Positions 9,272-17,859 of a stretch of 59,465 bases of DNA are shown piece by piece. Origin of the DNA: Ruminococcus sp. (GTDB lineage: Bacteria > Bacillota > Clostridia > Oscillospirales > Ruminococcaceae). The first letter of the stretch is position 1. Every line of letters starts with the position of its first letter. Location: the NCBI GenBank assembly GCA_017397925.1, contig JAFQHO010000010.1, positions 1 through 59,465 on the forward strand. The letters run 5' to 3'. Both the position numbers and the translations under genes were made by a program. Under the pieces are notes generated by a model that saw only the letters and a program-made list of their open reading frames with translations, did no database searches and had not been told where the DNA came from.

Positions 9272-11431
9272 TCATTCCTCATTATCAAGTACAAAATCAA
9301 TTGTTCCTTCGCTTACGTTTACTGCTGCACAGAGTACCTGTACTGTATCGCCCAGCTCGTAGGAAACTCCGCTGAATTTTTCTGTAAGCGCTACAGGCTC
9401 GCTGTAATCGTATTCGCCCTCAGGGAGAGTGCGTATATGAACAAGTCCCTCTACAGAATTACTGAGCTGTGCATAGAAGCCAAATTCCGTTACGCTTGAA
9501 ATCTTTGCTGTAAAGCTTTCTCCGATGTGCTGCTTCATATACTCAGCCTTGTAGATATCCTCGCAGTCTCTTTCAACAGATACTGCGCGGACTTCTGTTG
9601 CAGATGCCCTTTCTGCGGCATTTACAGCAAATCCGCTGTATCGCTTGCTGAGCCATTTATCGTCATATCCTGCAAGTACGTCTGTTATTATACGATGTAT
9701 TGCAAGGTCGGAATAACGTCTTATAGGGGATGTAAAATGGGCGTAGTCAGCTAAAACAAGTCCGAAATGTCCTAATGGCTCCTCGGAATACTTAGCCTTC
9801 GCCATTGAACGGAGAACCATCATATTGACAGCCTCGTATTTATCAGTACCCCTTGCATTTTCCAGTATCGCCGCTGCGTGAGCAGGCTTGAACTCCTGAA
9901 AATGAGGATATTCCACATTCAGCTTTGTGAGCATTTCACACAGCGACGCTGTTTTCTCCTCCGGAGGAGCTTCGTGTATACGATACACAAAGGGTATCTT
10001 CTTATCACGGGCAAGTCTTGCCGCCGCTTCATTGGCACAGAGCATAAATTCTTCGATAATTCGCTCCGATTTGCCTCTTTCACGGGGTACGACATCACAG
10101 CAGACGCCGTTTTCATTGATTATCAGCTTACTTTCAACTGTTTCAAGCTCGGGTGTGTGGCGCTGTTTTTTACGCTCAATGAGTATATCCGCAAGCTGGT
10201 TCATAAGCGTAATTTCCTTTTCAACACAGGTATATTTTGCCTTTATATCGTCATTTGCTTTACCTGAAAGAATAGCGTTTATCTCGGAATATACGCCCTT
10301 TACCCTTGAACGTATAACAGACTTGCCGAAGCAGTATTTTATCATTTCACCGTCCTCGCCCAGCTCCATAAAAGCGGAGAGGGTAAGCCTGTCCTCGTCG
10401 GGATTAAGGGAACATATGCCGTTGGAAAGCTCCTTTGGAAGCATCGGAATTACCTTGTCAGCATAATATACGCTTGTACCGCGGCTCATAGCCTCTTTAT
10501 CAAGAGCGCTGTTGCCCTTGACATAATGGGAAACATCGGCAATATGAACACCTAAAAGCCAGCCCTTTTCCGTCTTTTCAACAGATATTGCGTCGTCAAG
10601 GTCTTTCGATTCGCTGCTGTCTATAGTAAAAATCGCCATATGGCGTAAATCCTCGCGGTTGTTGAAGCTGTACTCCTGCACACCGCCTTCGGATATCTTT
10701 CGTGCCTCTTTCAATGCATCCTGTGGAAATTCCGTATTCACACCGCTGGCGGCAACAACAGACTCCGCACAGGCAGCGGCAAGCTCGGAATTGCCGAATA
10801 CAGACACAATCTTCACCTTATGCTCAGCGTGTCGTCTGCCTCTGTAGACGATTTCAGCAAGAACTTTATCGCCCTCCGCAAAGGGTATGCTTTCGCCATT
10901 TGAAATAATCATATGATTTCTTGACGCTATATCGGGAACGAGATAAAGTCCCCCTTCAACATAAGCTATAACGCCTGTAAGAGTGCCGCTGCCGAAGCTG
11001 AGAATATCTATAACCTCGCCCTCAGGCTCCCCTGAACGGGAAGGAATATCCGTTATAAGCACGCGGTCACGGGGCATTGCACCCATCATACACTTGCCGG
11101 GGATGAAATACTCAGTACCATCATCAGTAACAGCAAAGCCGAATGTGCGGCTTAAACGTGTTACCTCCGCTGCTTTAAAGCCCATACGGGAGCAGAGTGC
11201 CACTTTCATACCTTTGCGGACGGTAACAACGCCCTCGTCACGAAGCTCCGTAAAAGCCTGTACAAAGTTTTCCCTGCCGGATTTCTTAGTGCGGCACTTG
11301 GTTTCCAGCTCATTGAGAGGAATAAGCTTTTTTCCCGTATTTAAATATGTTACTATTTTATTCTTGTAACTTTCAACAGTTACTTTATCCTTTGTATTCT
11401 TGAAATTCTTTGTATTCTTTTTATTTGCCAT
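9272..11431 (-). CDS. rnr: Ribonuclease R
   Basis: RNase R is a processive 3'-5' exoribonuclease that degrades structured RNA. The 719-residue protein has an N-terminal winged-helix region, OB-fold cold-shock domains, the catalytic RNB domain with DSSESKDLDDAISVEK (the conserved Asp cluster), HIADVSHYV, PMLPKELSNGICSLNP and HFTSPIRRYSDLAIHR, and a C-terminal S1 domain (FTAKISSVTEFGFYAQL). GGAGAT lies upstream of the ATG at 11431. It sits downstream of secG; the secG-rnr order is common in Firmicutes, often followed by smpB, which is absent here. A terminator lies between secG and rnr, so rnr may depend on read-through. The family call is secure. Confidence 0.95.
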   Translation of the reverse strand: MANKKNTKNFKNTKDKVTVESYKNKIVTYLNTGKKLIPLNELETKCRTKKSGRENFVQAFTELRDEGVVTVRKGMKVALCSRMGFKAAEVTRLSRTFGFAVTDDGTEYFIPGKCMMGAMPRDRVLITDIPSRSGEPEGEVIDILSFGSGTLTGVIAYVEGGLYLVPDIASRNHMIISNGESIPFAEGDKVLAEIVYRGRRHAEHKVKIVSVFGNSELAAACAESVVAASGVNTEFPQDALKEARKISEGGVQEYSFNNREDLRHMAIFTIDSSESKDLDDAISVEKTEKGWLLGVHIADVSHYVKGNSALDKEAMSRGTSVYYADKVIPMLPKELSNGICSLNPDEDRLTLSAFMELGEDGEMIKYCFGKSVIRSRVKGVYSEINAILSGKANDDIKAKYTCVEKEITLMNQLADILIERKKQRHTPELETVESKLIINENGVCCDVVPRERGKSERIIEEFMLCANEAAARLARDKKIPFVYRIHEAPPEEKTASLCEMLTKLNVEYPHFQEFKPAHAAAILENARGTDKYEAVNMMVLRSMAKAKYSEEPLGHFGLVLADYAHFTSPIRRYSDLAIHRIITDVLAGYDDKWLSKRYSGFAVNAAERASATEVRAVSVERDCEDIYKAEYMKQHIGESFTAKISSVTEFGFYAQLSNSVEGLVHIRTLPEGEYDYSEPVALTEKFSGVSYELGDTVQVLCAAVNVSEGTIDFVLDNEE

Positions 11432-11474
11432 TTATTTTATATCTCCTTTATATCCAAAACCATAAAAATGGATT

Positions 11475-11504
11475 AAAAAAGCCCTATGACAGGGTCACAG
11501 GGCT
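11475..11504 (-). terminator. Terminator or attenuator between secG and rnr
   Basis: On the minus strand AGCCCT pairs with AGGGCT (11499-11504 with 11480-11485), with inner pairing around GTGACCCTGTCAT, followed by six T. It would end secG transcripts or partly attenuate rnr. Confidence 0.75.
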
Positions 11505-11510
11505 GTTTCA

Positions 11511-11771
11511 TTACTTGTTTGTGAAAATCGGAATAATATTTACCGCGAGAGTTACAATAAAGAGAATAATTCCCATTGTTCTTGTAATTCTTCCAAGAAC
11601 CGCTTCACGGCTTCTGCTTTCATTCTTTCCGTAGAATGACTCAGAACTTGCGCCTGTGAGAGCGTTTGTCATACTATCTCCTGATTTATTCTCCTGCATA
11701 AGGCAGAGAACAATGATTGCGATACAAGCAACGAGAAGGACAGCTCCTCCGATAATTTCCAGTAATTCCAT
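11511..11771 (-). CDS. secG: Preprotein translocase subunit SecG
   Basis: SecG is the small membrane subunit of the SecYEG channel. The 86-residue protein has two membrane helices (about residues 3-23 and 64-82). The loop between them carries LMQENKSGDSMTNALTGASS, matching the conserved SecG loop (the usual form is VLLQ..K..GL..A), with a longer polar segment. AGGTCTATT precedes the ATG at 11771. secD and secF also occur in this window (29.4-31.8 kb) but in a different transcript. It is first in a minus-strand operon with rnr and the lipoprotein at 8514-9266. Confidence 0.88.
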   Translation of the reverse strand: MELLEIIGGAVLLVACIAIIVLCLMQENKSGDSMTNALTGASSESFYGKNESRSREAVLGRITRTMGIILFIVTLAVNIIPIFTNK

Positions 11772-11851
11772 AATAGACCTCCGTATAATTCATAAAATCA
11801 TATTCGTCAGCGATTTACAATAAACCGCACTGCATTCAATTAGCATATACC

Positions 11852-11880
11852 ATTATACCACAATTGAAATCGTTTTGCAA
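11852..11880 (-). promoter_or_regulatory. Promoter of secG-rnr
   Basis: On the minus strand TTGCAA (11880-11875) and TATAAT (11857-11852) are separated by 17 bases, about 80 bases before the secG start. Confidence 0.7.
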
Positions 11881-11985
11881 GAGTTTTCCCGAAAAATCCC
11901 CGAAAATTTTTTCTTTGTTTTTTGTGCATATTTTACAACATCTTTGAATATATATATTACAGATAAAATTCCAAGGAGGATACTT

Positions 11986-12276
11986 ATGAAGGACAAGAAC
12001 ATATCAAGCCAGCCCAAAACAAATCATTCTGTTATAATGGAAAACCGACGGACTATGACTATATCAGGCATTACCGACGTTGACAGCTTCGACGAAAAGA
12101 CTATTTCCCTCTATACTCAGCTCGGTGAGCTCACTATAAAGGGCAGAGAGCTTCACATTGACTCTATGAGCGTTGAAACCGGGGATATGGTCATTACGGG
12201 AGATATATGGTCGGCGGTATACGGCGACCGCGACAGGAAAAATCCTGTTTCTGCCCTGGGGAGAATTTTCAGATGA
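11986..12276 (+). CDS. yabP: Sporulation protein YabP
   Basis: YabP is a small protein of the YabP/YqfC family needed for spore coat or cortex formation in Bacillus. The 96-residue product contains the family pattern: HSVIMENRRTMTISGITDV, then FDEKTISLYTQLGELTIKGRELHI and a C-terminal GDMVITGDIWSAVYGD. AAGGAGGA lies 8 bases before the ATG at 11986, so the longer frame from 11875 is not used. The stop overlaps the yabQ start as ATGA. The order yabP-yabQ-divIC-yabR matches Bacillus subtilis, which supports the call. No clear vegetative promoter precedes it; a sporulation sigma promoter is possible but not proven. Confidence 0.88.
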   Translation: MKDKNISSQPKTNHSVIMENRRTMTISGITDVDSFDEKTISLYTQLGELTIKGRELHIDSMSVETGDMVITGDIWSAVYGDRDRKNPVSALGRIFR

Positions 12277-12728
12277 TAGTCCCCGAAACCTTTTTTACCG
12301 TAAGCGAAGAACTTTGGCTGTTTTTCATCTCATGTGCCGCAGGTGCCGTTTTCGGAATATACTACGACATTTTCAGGGTTTTACGCCTTACTGTACCACA
12401 TCACGGCTTCTTCGTCTTTTTAGAAGATGTGATTTTTCTTTCATCATACGCCCTTTTCCTGTCGGCATTTGCCTCAGCAGAGGCTCGGGGAGAACTGAGG
12501 GCATACTACGCATTTGGCGGTATACTGGGATTTATCCTTTACTACTTTACCATAGGAAGATTTGTTATGCGATTTATGAGCAAAATCATTGGCATAATAA
12601 AAATTTCTATCACTGCCATTGTCAAACCTGCTAAATTCATTATGGGTAAATTTGTGGGAATTACCAAAAAAGCTGTTAAATCAAATAAAAATACATCACA
12701 CCCCTTGCAAACCGACAGGGAAATATAG
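12273..12728 (+). CDS. yabQ: Sporulation protein YabQ
   Basis: YabQ is a membrane protein required for spore cortex formation in Bacillus. This 151-residue version has about four membrane segments, with the family-like start ELWLFFISCAAGAVFGIYYD, then FRVLRLTVPH and EDVIFLSSYALFLSAF. The C-terminus is basic. The start ATG overlaps the yabP stop, showing translational coupling; GGGGAG lies upstream within yabP. The function is assigned from sequence pattern and synteny. Whether this organism really forms spores cannot be told from the window. Confidence 0.85.
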   Translation: MIVPETFFTVSEELWLFFISCAAGAVFGIYYDIFRVLRLTVPHHGFFVFLEDVIFLSSYALFLSAFASAEARGELRAYYAFGGILGFILYYFTIGRFVMRFMSKIIGIIKISITAIVKPAKFIMGKFVGITKKAVKSNKNTSHPLQTDREI

Positions 12729-12734
12729 TATAAT
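12705..12734 (+). promoter_or_regulatory. Promoter of the divIC gene
   Basis: TTGCAA (12705-12710) and TATAAT (12729-12734), 18 bases apart, overlap the end of yabQ. It would let divIC and yabR be expressed in growing cells independently of the sporulation genes. Confidence 0.6.
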
Positions 12735-12784
12735 AAATAATGTATATTGAAATGTTATATCGTTATGGGAAAGAAGTGAAACAA

Positions 12785-13117
12785 GTGCCTGCTGAAAACA
12801 ATAATAATAAGAAGAAAAAAAAGCCGACTCCTGATAAAAAAGGGCTTTTTAACAGCTTGCTTTTCAAGCTTCTGGCTGCCTCTGTAATCGTAGGATGTGT
12901 GGCTTTATTCATCACAACAGAAGCCGATTGCAGCAGCAAGGAAGCCGAACTTGCCGCTATACAGGCACAGATTGACATTTATAAAATGGAAAATGCCGAG
13001 CTTCAGCGTACTCTCGACAGCGATGACCTCTCTGCTTATATGGAGCGTATCGCACTGGAGGAAAGAGGCTACGCTTACCCCGACGAACGCAGATTTTACG
13101 ACACATCAAGAGATTGA
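12785..13117 (+). CDS. divIC: Septum formation initiator, DivIC/FtsB family
   Basis: DivIC is a bitopic division protein that works with FtsL and DivIB at the septum. The sequence shows a Lys-rich cytoplasmic N-terminus, one membrane helix (LLFKLLAASVIVGCVALFIT), a coiled coil (SSKEAELAAIQAQIDIYKME) and the DivIC-like ending EERGYAYPDERRFYD. An ATG at 12740 is in frame, but it coincides with the predicted transcription start and has no ribosome site. The GTG at 12785 has AAGAAG about 8 bases upstream and is preferred, giving about 110 residues; the start remains uncertain. It lies between yabQ and yabR as in Bacillus. Confidence 0.82.
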   Translation: MPAENNNNKKKKKPTPDKKGLFNSLLFKLLAASVIVGCVALFITTEADCSSKEAELAAIQAQIDIYKMENAELQRTLDSDDLSAYMERIALEERGYAYPDERRFYDTSRD

Positions 13118-13168
13118 CATTCAAGAACAGAACAAAGGATATTATAATTTAAGGAGATAAAAATACAT

Positions 13169-13606
13169 ATGCAGCTCGAAATCGGAAAAATCTACACCGG
13201 AAAAGTTAAGGGAATTGCGCAGTACGGCGCTTTCGTCGATATCGACGGCGGCGGCACGGGTATGGTGCATATTTCCGAGGTTTCCAACACCTTTGTAAAC
13301 GCTATCCGCGACCACCTCACTGAGGGACAGGAAGTAAAGGTGAAGGTTATCGGCATCAACGAACAGGGTAAGGTAAGCCTTTCAATTAAAAAGGCTGAGG
13401 CTCCTGCAGAAGGCGAAAATGACGAAAAAAAGCCTTTCAAGAAGGAACGCAGACCTAAACCCAACATCTATGAGCCTAAAAAGTCAATCCCACAGTCGGA
13501 AATGACCTTTGATGATATGCTGGCACACTTCAAACAGTCCAGTGAAGAACGCATCGGCGACCTCAAGCGCAGTACTGACAGAAAAAACGGTACAAGAAGA
13601 AAGTAA
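13169..13606 (+). CDS. yabR: S1 domain RNA-binding protein (YabR-like)
   Basis: The 145-residue protein consists of one S1 RNA-binding domain in its first 75 residues (MQLEIGKIYTGKVKGI, YGAFVDI, GTGMVHISEVS, VKVKVIGI, GKVSLSIKKA) followed by a charged, Lys- and Pro-rich tail ending in MTFDDMLAHFKQSSEER and a basic end. This matches B. subtilis YabR and the related CvfD/YugI group, linked to ribosome or RNA regulation. TAAGGAGATA lies before the ATG. Its place directly after divIC is conserved in Firmicutes. Its exact target is unknown. Confidence 0.85.
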   Translation: MQLEIGKIYTGKVKGIAQYGAFVDIDGGGTGMVHISEVSNTFVNAIRDHLTEGQEVKVKVIGINEQGKVSLSIKKAEAPAEGENDEKKPFKKERRPKPNIYEPKKSIPQSEMTFDDMLAHFKQSSEERIGDLKRSTDRKNGTRRK

Positions 13607-13611
13607 TTCAC

Positions 13612-13641
13612 TCCCCTTAACTATCGGTTAAGGGGATTTTT
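13612..13641 (+). terminator. Terminator of divIC-yabR
   Basis: TCCCCTTAAC (13612-13621) pairs with GTTAAGGGGA (13627-13636), followed by TTTTTG. Confidence 0.88.
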
Positions 13642-13693
13642 GTGCATTTCGACGTATTTTGACAAGCAAATTTGTATTTTTCGCTATACTCTA

Positions 13694-13722
13694 TTGACAG
13701 AGTTTTACAGATTTGCTATAAT
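13694..13722 (+). promoter_or_regulatory. Promoter of the GDP-rhamnose/glycan operon
   Basis: TTGACA (13694-13699) and TATAAT (13717-13722) match the sigma-A consensus perfectly with a 17-base spacer. The start of transcription near 13729 lies downstream of the earliest in-frame ATG (13672), which excludes that ATG. Confidence 0.8.
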
Positions 13723-13785
13723 AAAATTATCTGTAAACGAAATCAATTTTCGGGGTTTCTCCCCTCTCAACGGAATATAAAAATT

Positions 13786-15168
13786 ATGAAAAGAGATAAA
13801 TTCAAAAGGCTAATATCCTTCGGGCTTGCGTTCCTTCTTGTCCTGATACTCACCGCAGGCTTCGGTATTGTGTGGTATATCTACTACAGCGATACTATTG
13901 TACTCCCCTACTACCGACGGGGAAACTGGGTTCTCATCGGCATATACTGTACGCTGGTGTGGATTTTCTTCAAGGCATACGGCGGCTTCAAGCTGGGCTA
14001 TCTCAAGAAAACGGATATGCTTTACTCACAGCTTATATCCATAGCCTGTGTGGATTTTGTGTCCTATTTTCTCATCAGCCTTATCGGCAGACACTTTCTT
14101 GACGCTTCACCTATGCTTATGCTGACTATGGCTGATTTCGGCTTCATTTCCCTATGGACGCTGCTGACCAACAAAATATACTTCCTCATATATCCGCCGA
14201 GAAAGCTTATTATACTCTACGGCAGCAATCAGGCGGCTTCTCTTGTGCTTAAAATGAGCCAGCGTGTGGATAAATATATGATATGCGAATCTATCAGCAT
14301 CAGCGAGGACGAAGATAAAATACGAGAACTCATTTTAAAGTACGAGGGCGTTATCATATGCGATATTCCTGCAGAACAGCGTAATAACTATGTCAAATTC
14401 TGCTACGAAAACTCAATCCGCTCGTATATTGCGCCAAAAATCTCCGATATTATTATAAGAGGCGCCGATGATATCCGCCTTTTCGATACCCCCCTGCTTC
14501 TGAGCAGAAATTATGGTCTTGACTTTGAACAGCGGCTTCTGAAACGTGTTTTCGATATTTTCTTCTCACTTATTGTACTGATACTCCTCTCCCCTGTTAT
14601 GATTATATCAGCAATCGCTGTAAAGGCATACGACGGCGGTCCCGTGTTCTATAAGCAGAAACGTCTTACTATTGACGGAAAAGTATTCGAGATATACAAA
14701 TTCAGAAGTATGATTACGGACGCTGAGAAAAAAGGCGGCTTTCAGCTTGCTGCCGATGATGACCCCCGTATCACTCCTGTGGGAAAAATCCTGCGTAAAA
14801 TCCGTATGGATGAGCTTCCGCAGCTTCTGAATATCCTTAAAGGTGAAATGTCCGTTGTGGGACCTCGTCCCGAACGTCCCGAATTTACGAATCTTTATAA
14901 AAGGGAAATGCCCGAATTCGAGTTCAGACTTAAAGTTAAAGCAGGTCTTACAGGATATGCACAGGTTACCGGAGTATACGACACCTCCCCCTATGATAAG
15001 CTGAAAATGGATATGATGTATATTGAGAATTATTCATTCAGACTTGATTTGCAGATAATTCTTATGACAATAAAAACTATGCTTTTTCCGCCTAAATCCA
15101 ATGCTCACGACAGCAACGGCATTCTGACGGAAAAGAAAGACAACTCGGGCAATTCAAACGACGCATAA
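13786..15168 (+). CDS. Polyprenyl-phosphate sugar-1-phosphate transferase (initiating, WcaJ-like)
   Basis: This enzyme moves a sugar-1-phosphate from a nucleotide sugar to undecaprenyl phosphate, the first step of a surface glycan. Of its 460 residues, the N-terminal half has four membrane helices and a CoA-binding-like soluble region. The C-terminal third is the bacterial sugar transferase domain: [17 protein letters not shown], then [40 protein letters not shown] and [15 protein letters not shown]. This two-part layout is that of the exopolysaccharide polyprenyl glycosylphosphotransferases. The start at 13786 is chosen because the consensus promoter lies at 13694-13722. It is the first gene of an operon of nine genes. 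The sugar transferred (glucose, galactose or other) cannot be told. Confidence 0.88.
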   Translation: MKRDKFKRLISFGLAFLLVLILTAGFGIVWYIYYSDTIVLPYYRRGNWVLIGIYCTLVWIFFKAYGGFKLGYLKKTDMLYSQLISIACVDFVSYFLISLIGRHFLDASPMLMLTMADFGFISLWTLLTNKIYFLIYPPRKLIILYGSNQAASLVLKMSQRVDKYMICESISISEDEDKIRELILKYEGVIICDIPAEQRNNYVKFCYENSIRSYIAPKISDIIIRGADDIRLFDTPLLLSRNYGLDFEQRLLKRVFDIFFSLIVLILLSPVMIISAIAVKAYDGGPVFYKQKRLTIDGKVFEIYKFRSMITDAEKKGGFQLAADDDPRITPVGKILRKIRMDELPQLLNILKGEMSVVGPRPERPEFTNLYKREMPEFEFRLKVKAGLTGYAQVTGVYDTSPYDKLKMDMMYIENYSFRLDLQIILMTIKTMLFPPKSNAHDSNGILTEKKDNSGNSNDA

Positions 15169-15186
15169 ACGAAAGGAAGAAGCATC

Positions 15187-16251
15187 ATGAAGATTACAGC
15201 AGTTATTATGGCAGGCGGAAAAGGCGAAAGATTCTGGCCTAAAAGCCGTATATCACGCCCAAAACAGTTTCTCTCCCTCACCTCAGACGGTGAAACGATG
15301 ATACAGAAAACAGTAAAAAGACTTCTCCCCATTGTTGAGGCTGAGGATATATATATTTCTACAAATGAAATGTACCGTCATCTTGCAGAAGAACAGCTTC
15401 CCAATATACCAAAAGAAAATATTCTCTGCGAGCCTGCTCCGAGAAATACAGCCCCCTGTATTGCTTTTTCCGCGGCTGTTATCGGCAGAAAATATGACGA
15501 CGCTGTTATGATGGTACTCCCCTCCGACCACCTCATCGGAATTGAAGATATATATATAAATACGCTGAAAAAGGCTGTTTCCGTGGCTGAAAGCGGAAAT
15601 AACCTTGTTACAGTTGGTATCACACCCACATACCCCGAAACAGGCTACGGCTATATTAATTTCGGCAAGGAGTGCGGCGACGCTTACGAGGTTGAACGCT
15701 TTGTCGAAAAGCCCGACCTTGAAACTGCTGAAAAATACCTTGCATCGGGAAAATATCTCTGGAACAGCGGTATGTTCATCTGGAAAATTTCCTCCATTAT
15801 GAGCAACATACAGAAGTTTATGCCCGAGGTTTACAGCGGTGCTGTTAAAATCGGAGAGGCTTTCGGCACAGCTGATTTCAATGAAGTCCTTGAAAGGGAA
15901 TTTACCGCTATGCCAAGCGAATCCGTTGACTTTGGAATTATGGAAAAAGCTGACAGCATATACACTATCCCCGGCAGCTTCGGCTGGGATGATGTGGGCA
16001 GCTGGCTGGCTGTTGAACGTATCAACGATACCGACGAAAACAATAATTGCATTGACGGCAATGTAAGTATTGCTGATATAAAAAATGTGACAATATGCGG
16101 CGGAAAAAGACTTATTGCCGCTGTAGGCGTTGAAGATCTGATTATAGTCGATACTGACGACGCTGTTCTTGTATGCTCCAAAAACAGCACACAGGACGTA
16201 AAGAAAATCATCGCTGACCTTAAAGACAGAGGTGAAAATAATCTTCTGTAG
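15187..16251 (+). CDS. manC: Mannose-1-phosphate guanylyltransferase
   Basis: The enzyme makes GDP-mannose from mannose-1-phosphate and GTP. The 354-residue protein has the nucleotidyltransferase signature VIMAGGKGERFWPKSR near its N-terminus, PSDHLI, the sugar-binding GYGYINFG and FVEKPD, and YLWNSGMFIW. It lacks the C-terminal phosphomannose isomerase domain of bifunctional ManC, so it is the short form. The following gmd and the rmd-like gene show where its product goes. Weak GGAAG lies before the ATG. The assignment is firm. Confidence 0.93.
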   Translation: MKITAVIMAGGKGERFWPKSRISRPKQFLSLTSDGETMIQKTVKRLLPIVEAEDIYISTNEMYRHLAEEQLPNIPKENILCEPAPRNTAPCIAFSAAVIGRKYDDAVMMVLPSDHLIGIEDIYINTLKKAVSVAESGNNLVTVGITPTYPETGYGYINFGKECGDAYEVERFVEKPDLETAEKYLASGKYLWNSGMFIWKISSIMSNIQKFMPEVYSGAVKIGEAFGTADFNEVLEREFTAMPSESVDFGIMEKADSIYTIPGSFGWDDVGSWLAVERINDTDENNNCIDGNVSIADIKNVTICGGKRLIAAVGVEDLIIVDTDDAVLVCSKNSTQDVKKIIADLKDRGENNLL

Positions 16252-16261
16252 GAGATAGTAT

Positions 16262-17281
16262 ATGAAAAACGCACTTATAACGGGGATAACGGGACAGGAC
16301 GGCTCTTATCTTGCGGAACTGCTCCTTGAAAAGGGGTATAATGTATACGGCATATGGCGGAGAAAGGCTACTGTAGATTACGGCAACATCGCCCACCTTA
16401 AAGATAGGGTAACTCTTATATACGGCGATATGACCGACCCTGTTTCACTTATTTCAGCTATGAAAATTTCACAGGCTGATGAAGTTTATAACCTTGCAGC
16501 ACAGTCATTTGTATCCACAAGCTGGGATACTCCTATTGCAACAGCTGATATAAACGCTGTAGGCGTTACAAATATGTTGGAGGCTATACGTATAGTCAAG
16601 CCTGAAGCAAAATTCTATCAGGCTTCAACCTCTGAAATGTTCGGTATGGTTCAGGAAATTCCGCAGAAAGAGACAACTCCGTTTTATCCAAGAAGTCCAT
16701 ACGGTATAGCAAAGCTGTATGGCCACTGGATTACAAAGAATTACCGTGAAAGCTATGGTATGTTTGCCTGCTCAGGTATACTTTTCAATCACGAAAGCGA
16801 ACGCAGAGGAATTGAATTCGTAACACGAAAAATAACCGACGCAGCCGCCCGTATAAGCCTTGGTATGCAGGAATATGTGGAACTTGGAAACCTTGATGCT
16901 AAGCGCGACTGGGGTCACTCTAAGGACTACGTAAAGGCTATGTGGCTTATGCTGCAGCAAGATACTCCCGATGATTACGTAATTGCCACAAATGAAACAA
17001 GAACTGTCCGCGAATTTGCGGAAACAGCTTTCCGCTGCGTGGGAATTGATATTAAATGGCAAGGCAGCGGAGTTGATGAAATCGGCATAAACAAGGCAAA
17101 CGGAAAGACTGTTATAAAAATCAACCCTGATTTCTTCCGCCCCGCGGAGGTGGATTTTCTTCTGGGAAGTCCCGAAAAGGCTGAAAAACAGCTGAAATGG
17201 AAGCGTGAAATAAGCTTTTCAGAGCTTGTGGAGCGTATGGCTAAAAATGACCTTGAGCTCGTCAAAGGCGAGTTAAAATAG
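16262..17281 (+). CDS. gmd: GDP-mannose 4,6-dehydratase
   Basis: This short-chain dehydrogenase/reductase turns GDP-D-mannose into GDP-4-dehydro-6-deoxy-D-mannose. The 339 residues show the NADP-binding GITGQDGSYLAELLLEKGY, the AAQSFV segment, the catalytic Ser/Thr region QASTSEMFG and YxxxK in SPYGIAKLYGHW, and the substrate-binding NHESERRG with RDWGHSKDYVKAMW. All residues expected for activity are present. GGAG precedes the ATG by a short spacer and the gene follows manC after 10 bases. The branch to rhamnose rather than fucose is inferred from the reductase at 20129. Confidence 0.95.
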   Translation: MKNALITGITGQDGSYLAELLLEKGYNVYGIWRRKATVDYGNIAHLKDRVTLIYGDMTDPVSLISAMKISQADEVYNLAAQSFVSTSWDTPIATADINAVGVTNMLEAIRIVKPEAKFYQASTSEMFGMVQEIPQKETTPFYPRSPYGIAKLYGHWITKNYRESYGMFACSGILFNHESERRGIEFVTRKITDAAARISLGMQEYVELGNLDAKRDWGHSKDYVKAMWLMLQQDTPDDYVIATNETRTVREFAETAFRCVGIDIKWQGSGVDEIGINKANGKTVIKINPDFFRPAEVDFLLGSPEKAEKQLKWKREISFSELVERMAKNDLELVKGELK

Positions 17282-17313
17282 AGAAAAATAAAAATTATAA
17301 GGAATGAAAAATT

Positions 17314-17574
17314 ATGAAAAACGGTATTTTAGGAACAGAAAAAGGCGGCTACAATAAGATTGAAGTGCTTGAAAAAATCGACGCATTTATGACACTCCTT
17401 ATGAAAATTCAGAATGGTATGTCCTCCGCAGATGCTAAAGATGCACTTATCAAAATAAAGTATATGCCGCTCAATACAGTATCCGCAGATGAGGAAGGCT
17501 TTGCTAAGGACGATACAAACGGCTATTTTTCACAAATGGAGTACAACATAGTAGCCTATTTCAAACAGCCTTAA
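17314..17574 (+). CDS. Small protein of unknown function, paralog of the next gene
   Basis: The product has 86 residues and no signal or membrane segment. It shares with the next gene the start L-x-TEKGGYNK and the ending pattern F-x-x-D/ED-T-N/D-x-Y-x-S-Q/E-x-E. Both motifs faintly recall the DivIVA-type sequence GYD..EVD.FL, but this is only a resemblance. AAGGAATG precedes the ATG. It lies inside the glycan operon between gmd and a glycosyltransferase, so a part in positioning or regulating the synthesis machinery is possible. I do not recognise the family. Confidence 0.65.
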   Translation: MKNGILGTEKGGYNKIEVLEKIDAFMTLLMKIQNGMSSADAKDALIKIKYMPLNTVSADEEGFAKDDTNGYFSQMEYNIVAYFKQP

Positions 17575-17586
17575 GGAGGATTTAAA

Positions 17587-17859
17587 ATGGCATCGGTATT
17601 AAGAACAGAAAAAGGCGGTTACAACAAAGCGGAAACTCTCAGAAAGATTACCGAATACAATATGCTTCTTGCTGAAATCAAAAATGGTTTCTCAAAGGAT
17701 GAAGCATTTGAAAAGATGAAAATGATAAAAGCAAAACCTATAAACAGGGTAAAAGTTGGCTTTTTCAGCCAATCGGGATTTTCCGTGGAGGATACGGATG
17801 ATTACATTTCTGAACTGGAAAATCAGATTATTGACGCTTTAAGCAATGGAGATAAGTAA
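17587..17859 (+). CDS. Small protein of unknown function, tandem paralog
   Basis: This 90-residue protein resembles the preceding gene: RTEKGGYNKAETLRKI at the N-terminus, a middle block with K-A-K-P-I-N-R-V, and SGFSVEDTDDYISELENQI at the C-terminus. AAGGAGGA sits well before the ATG, and the stop directly abuts the next start (TAAATG). The two copies lie 12 bases apart, so they come from a tandem duplication, but they are now quite different. Function unknown; see the previous gene for the DivIVA-like hint. Confidence 0.65.
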   Translation: MASVLRTEKGGYNKAETLRKITEYNMLLAEIKNGFSKDEAFEKMKMIKAKPINRVKVGFFSQSGFSVEDTDDYISELENQIIDALSNGDK

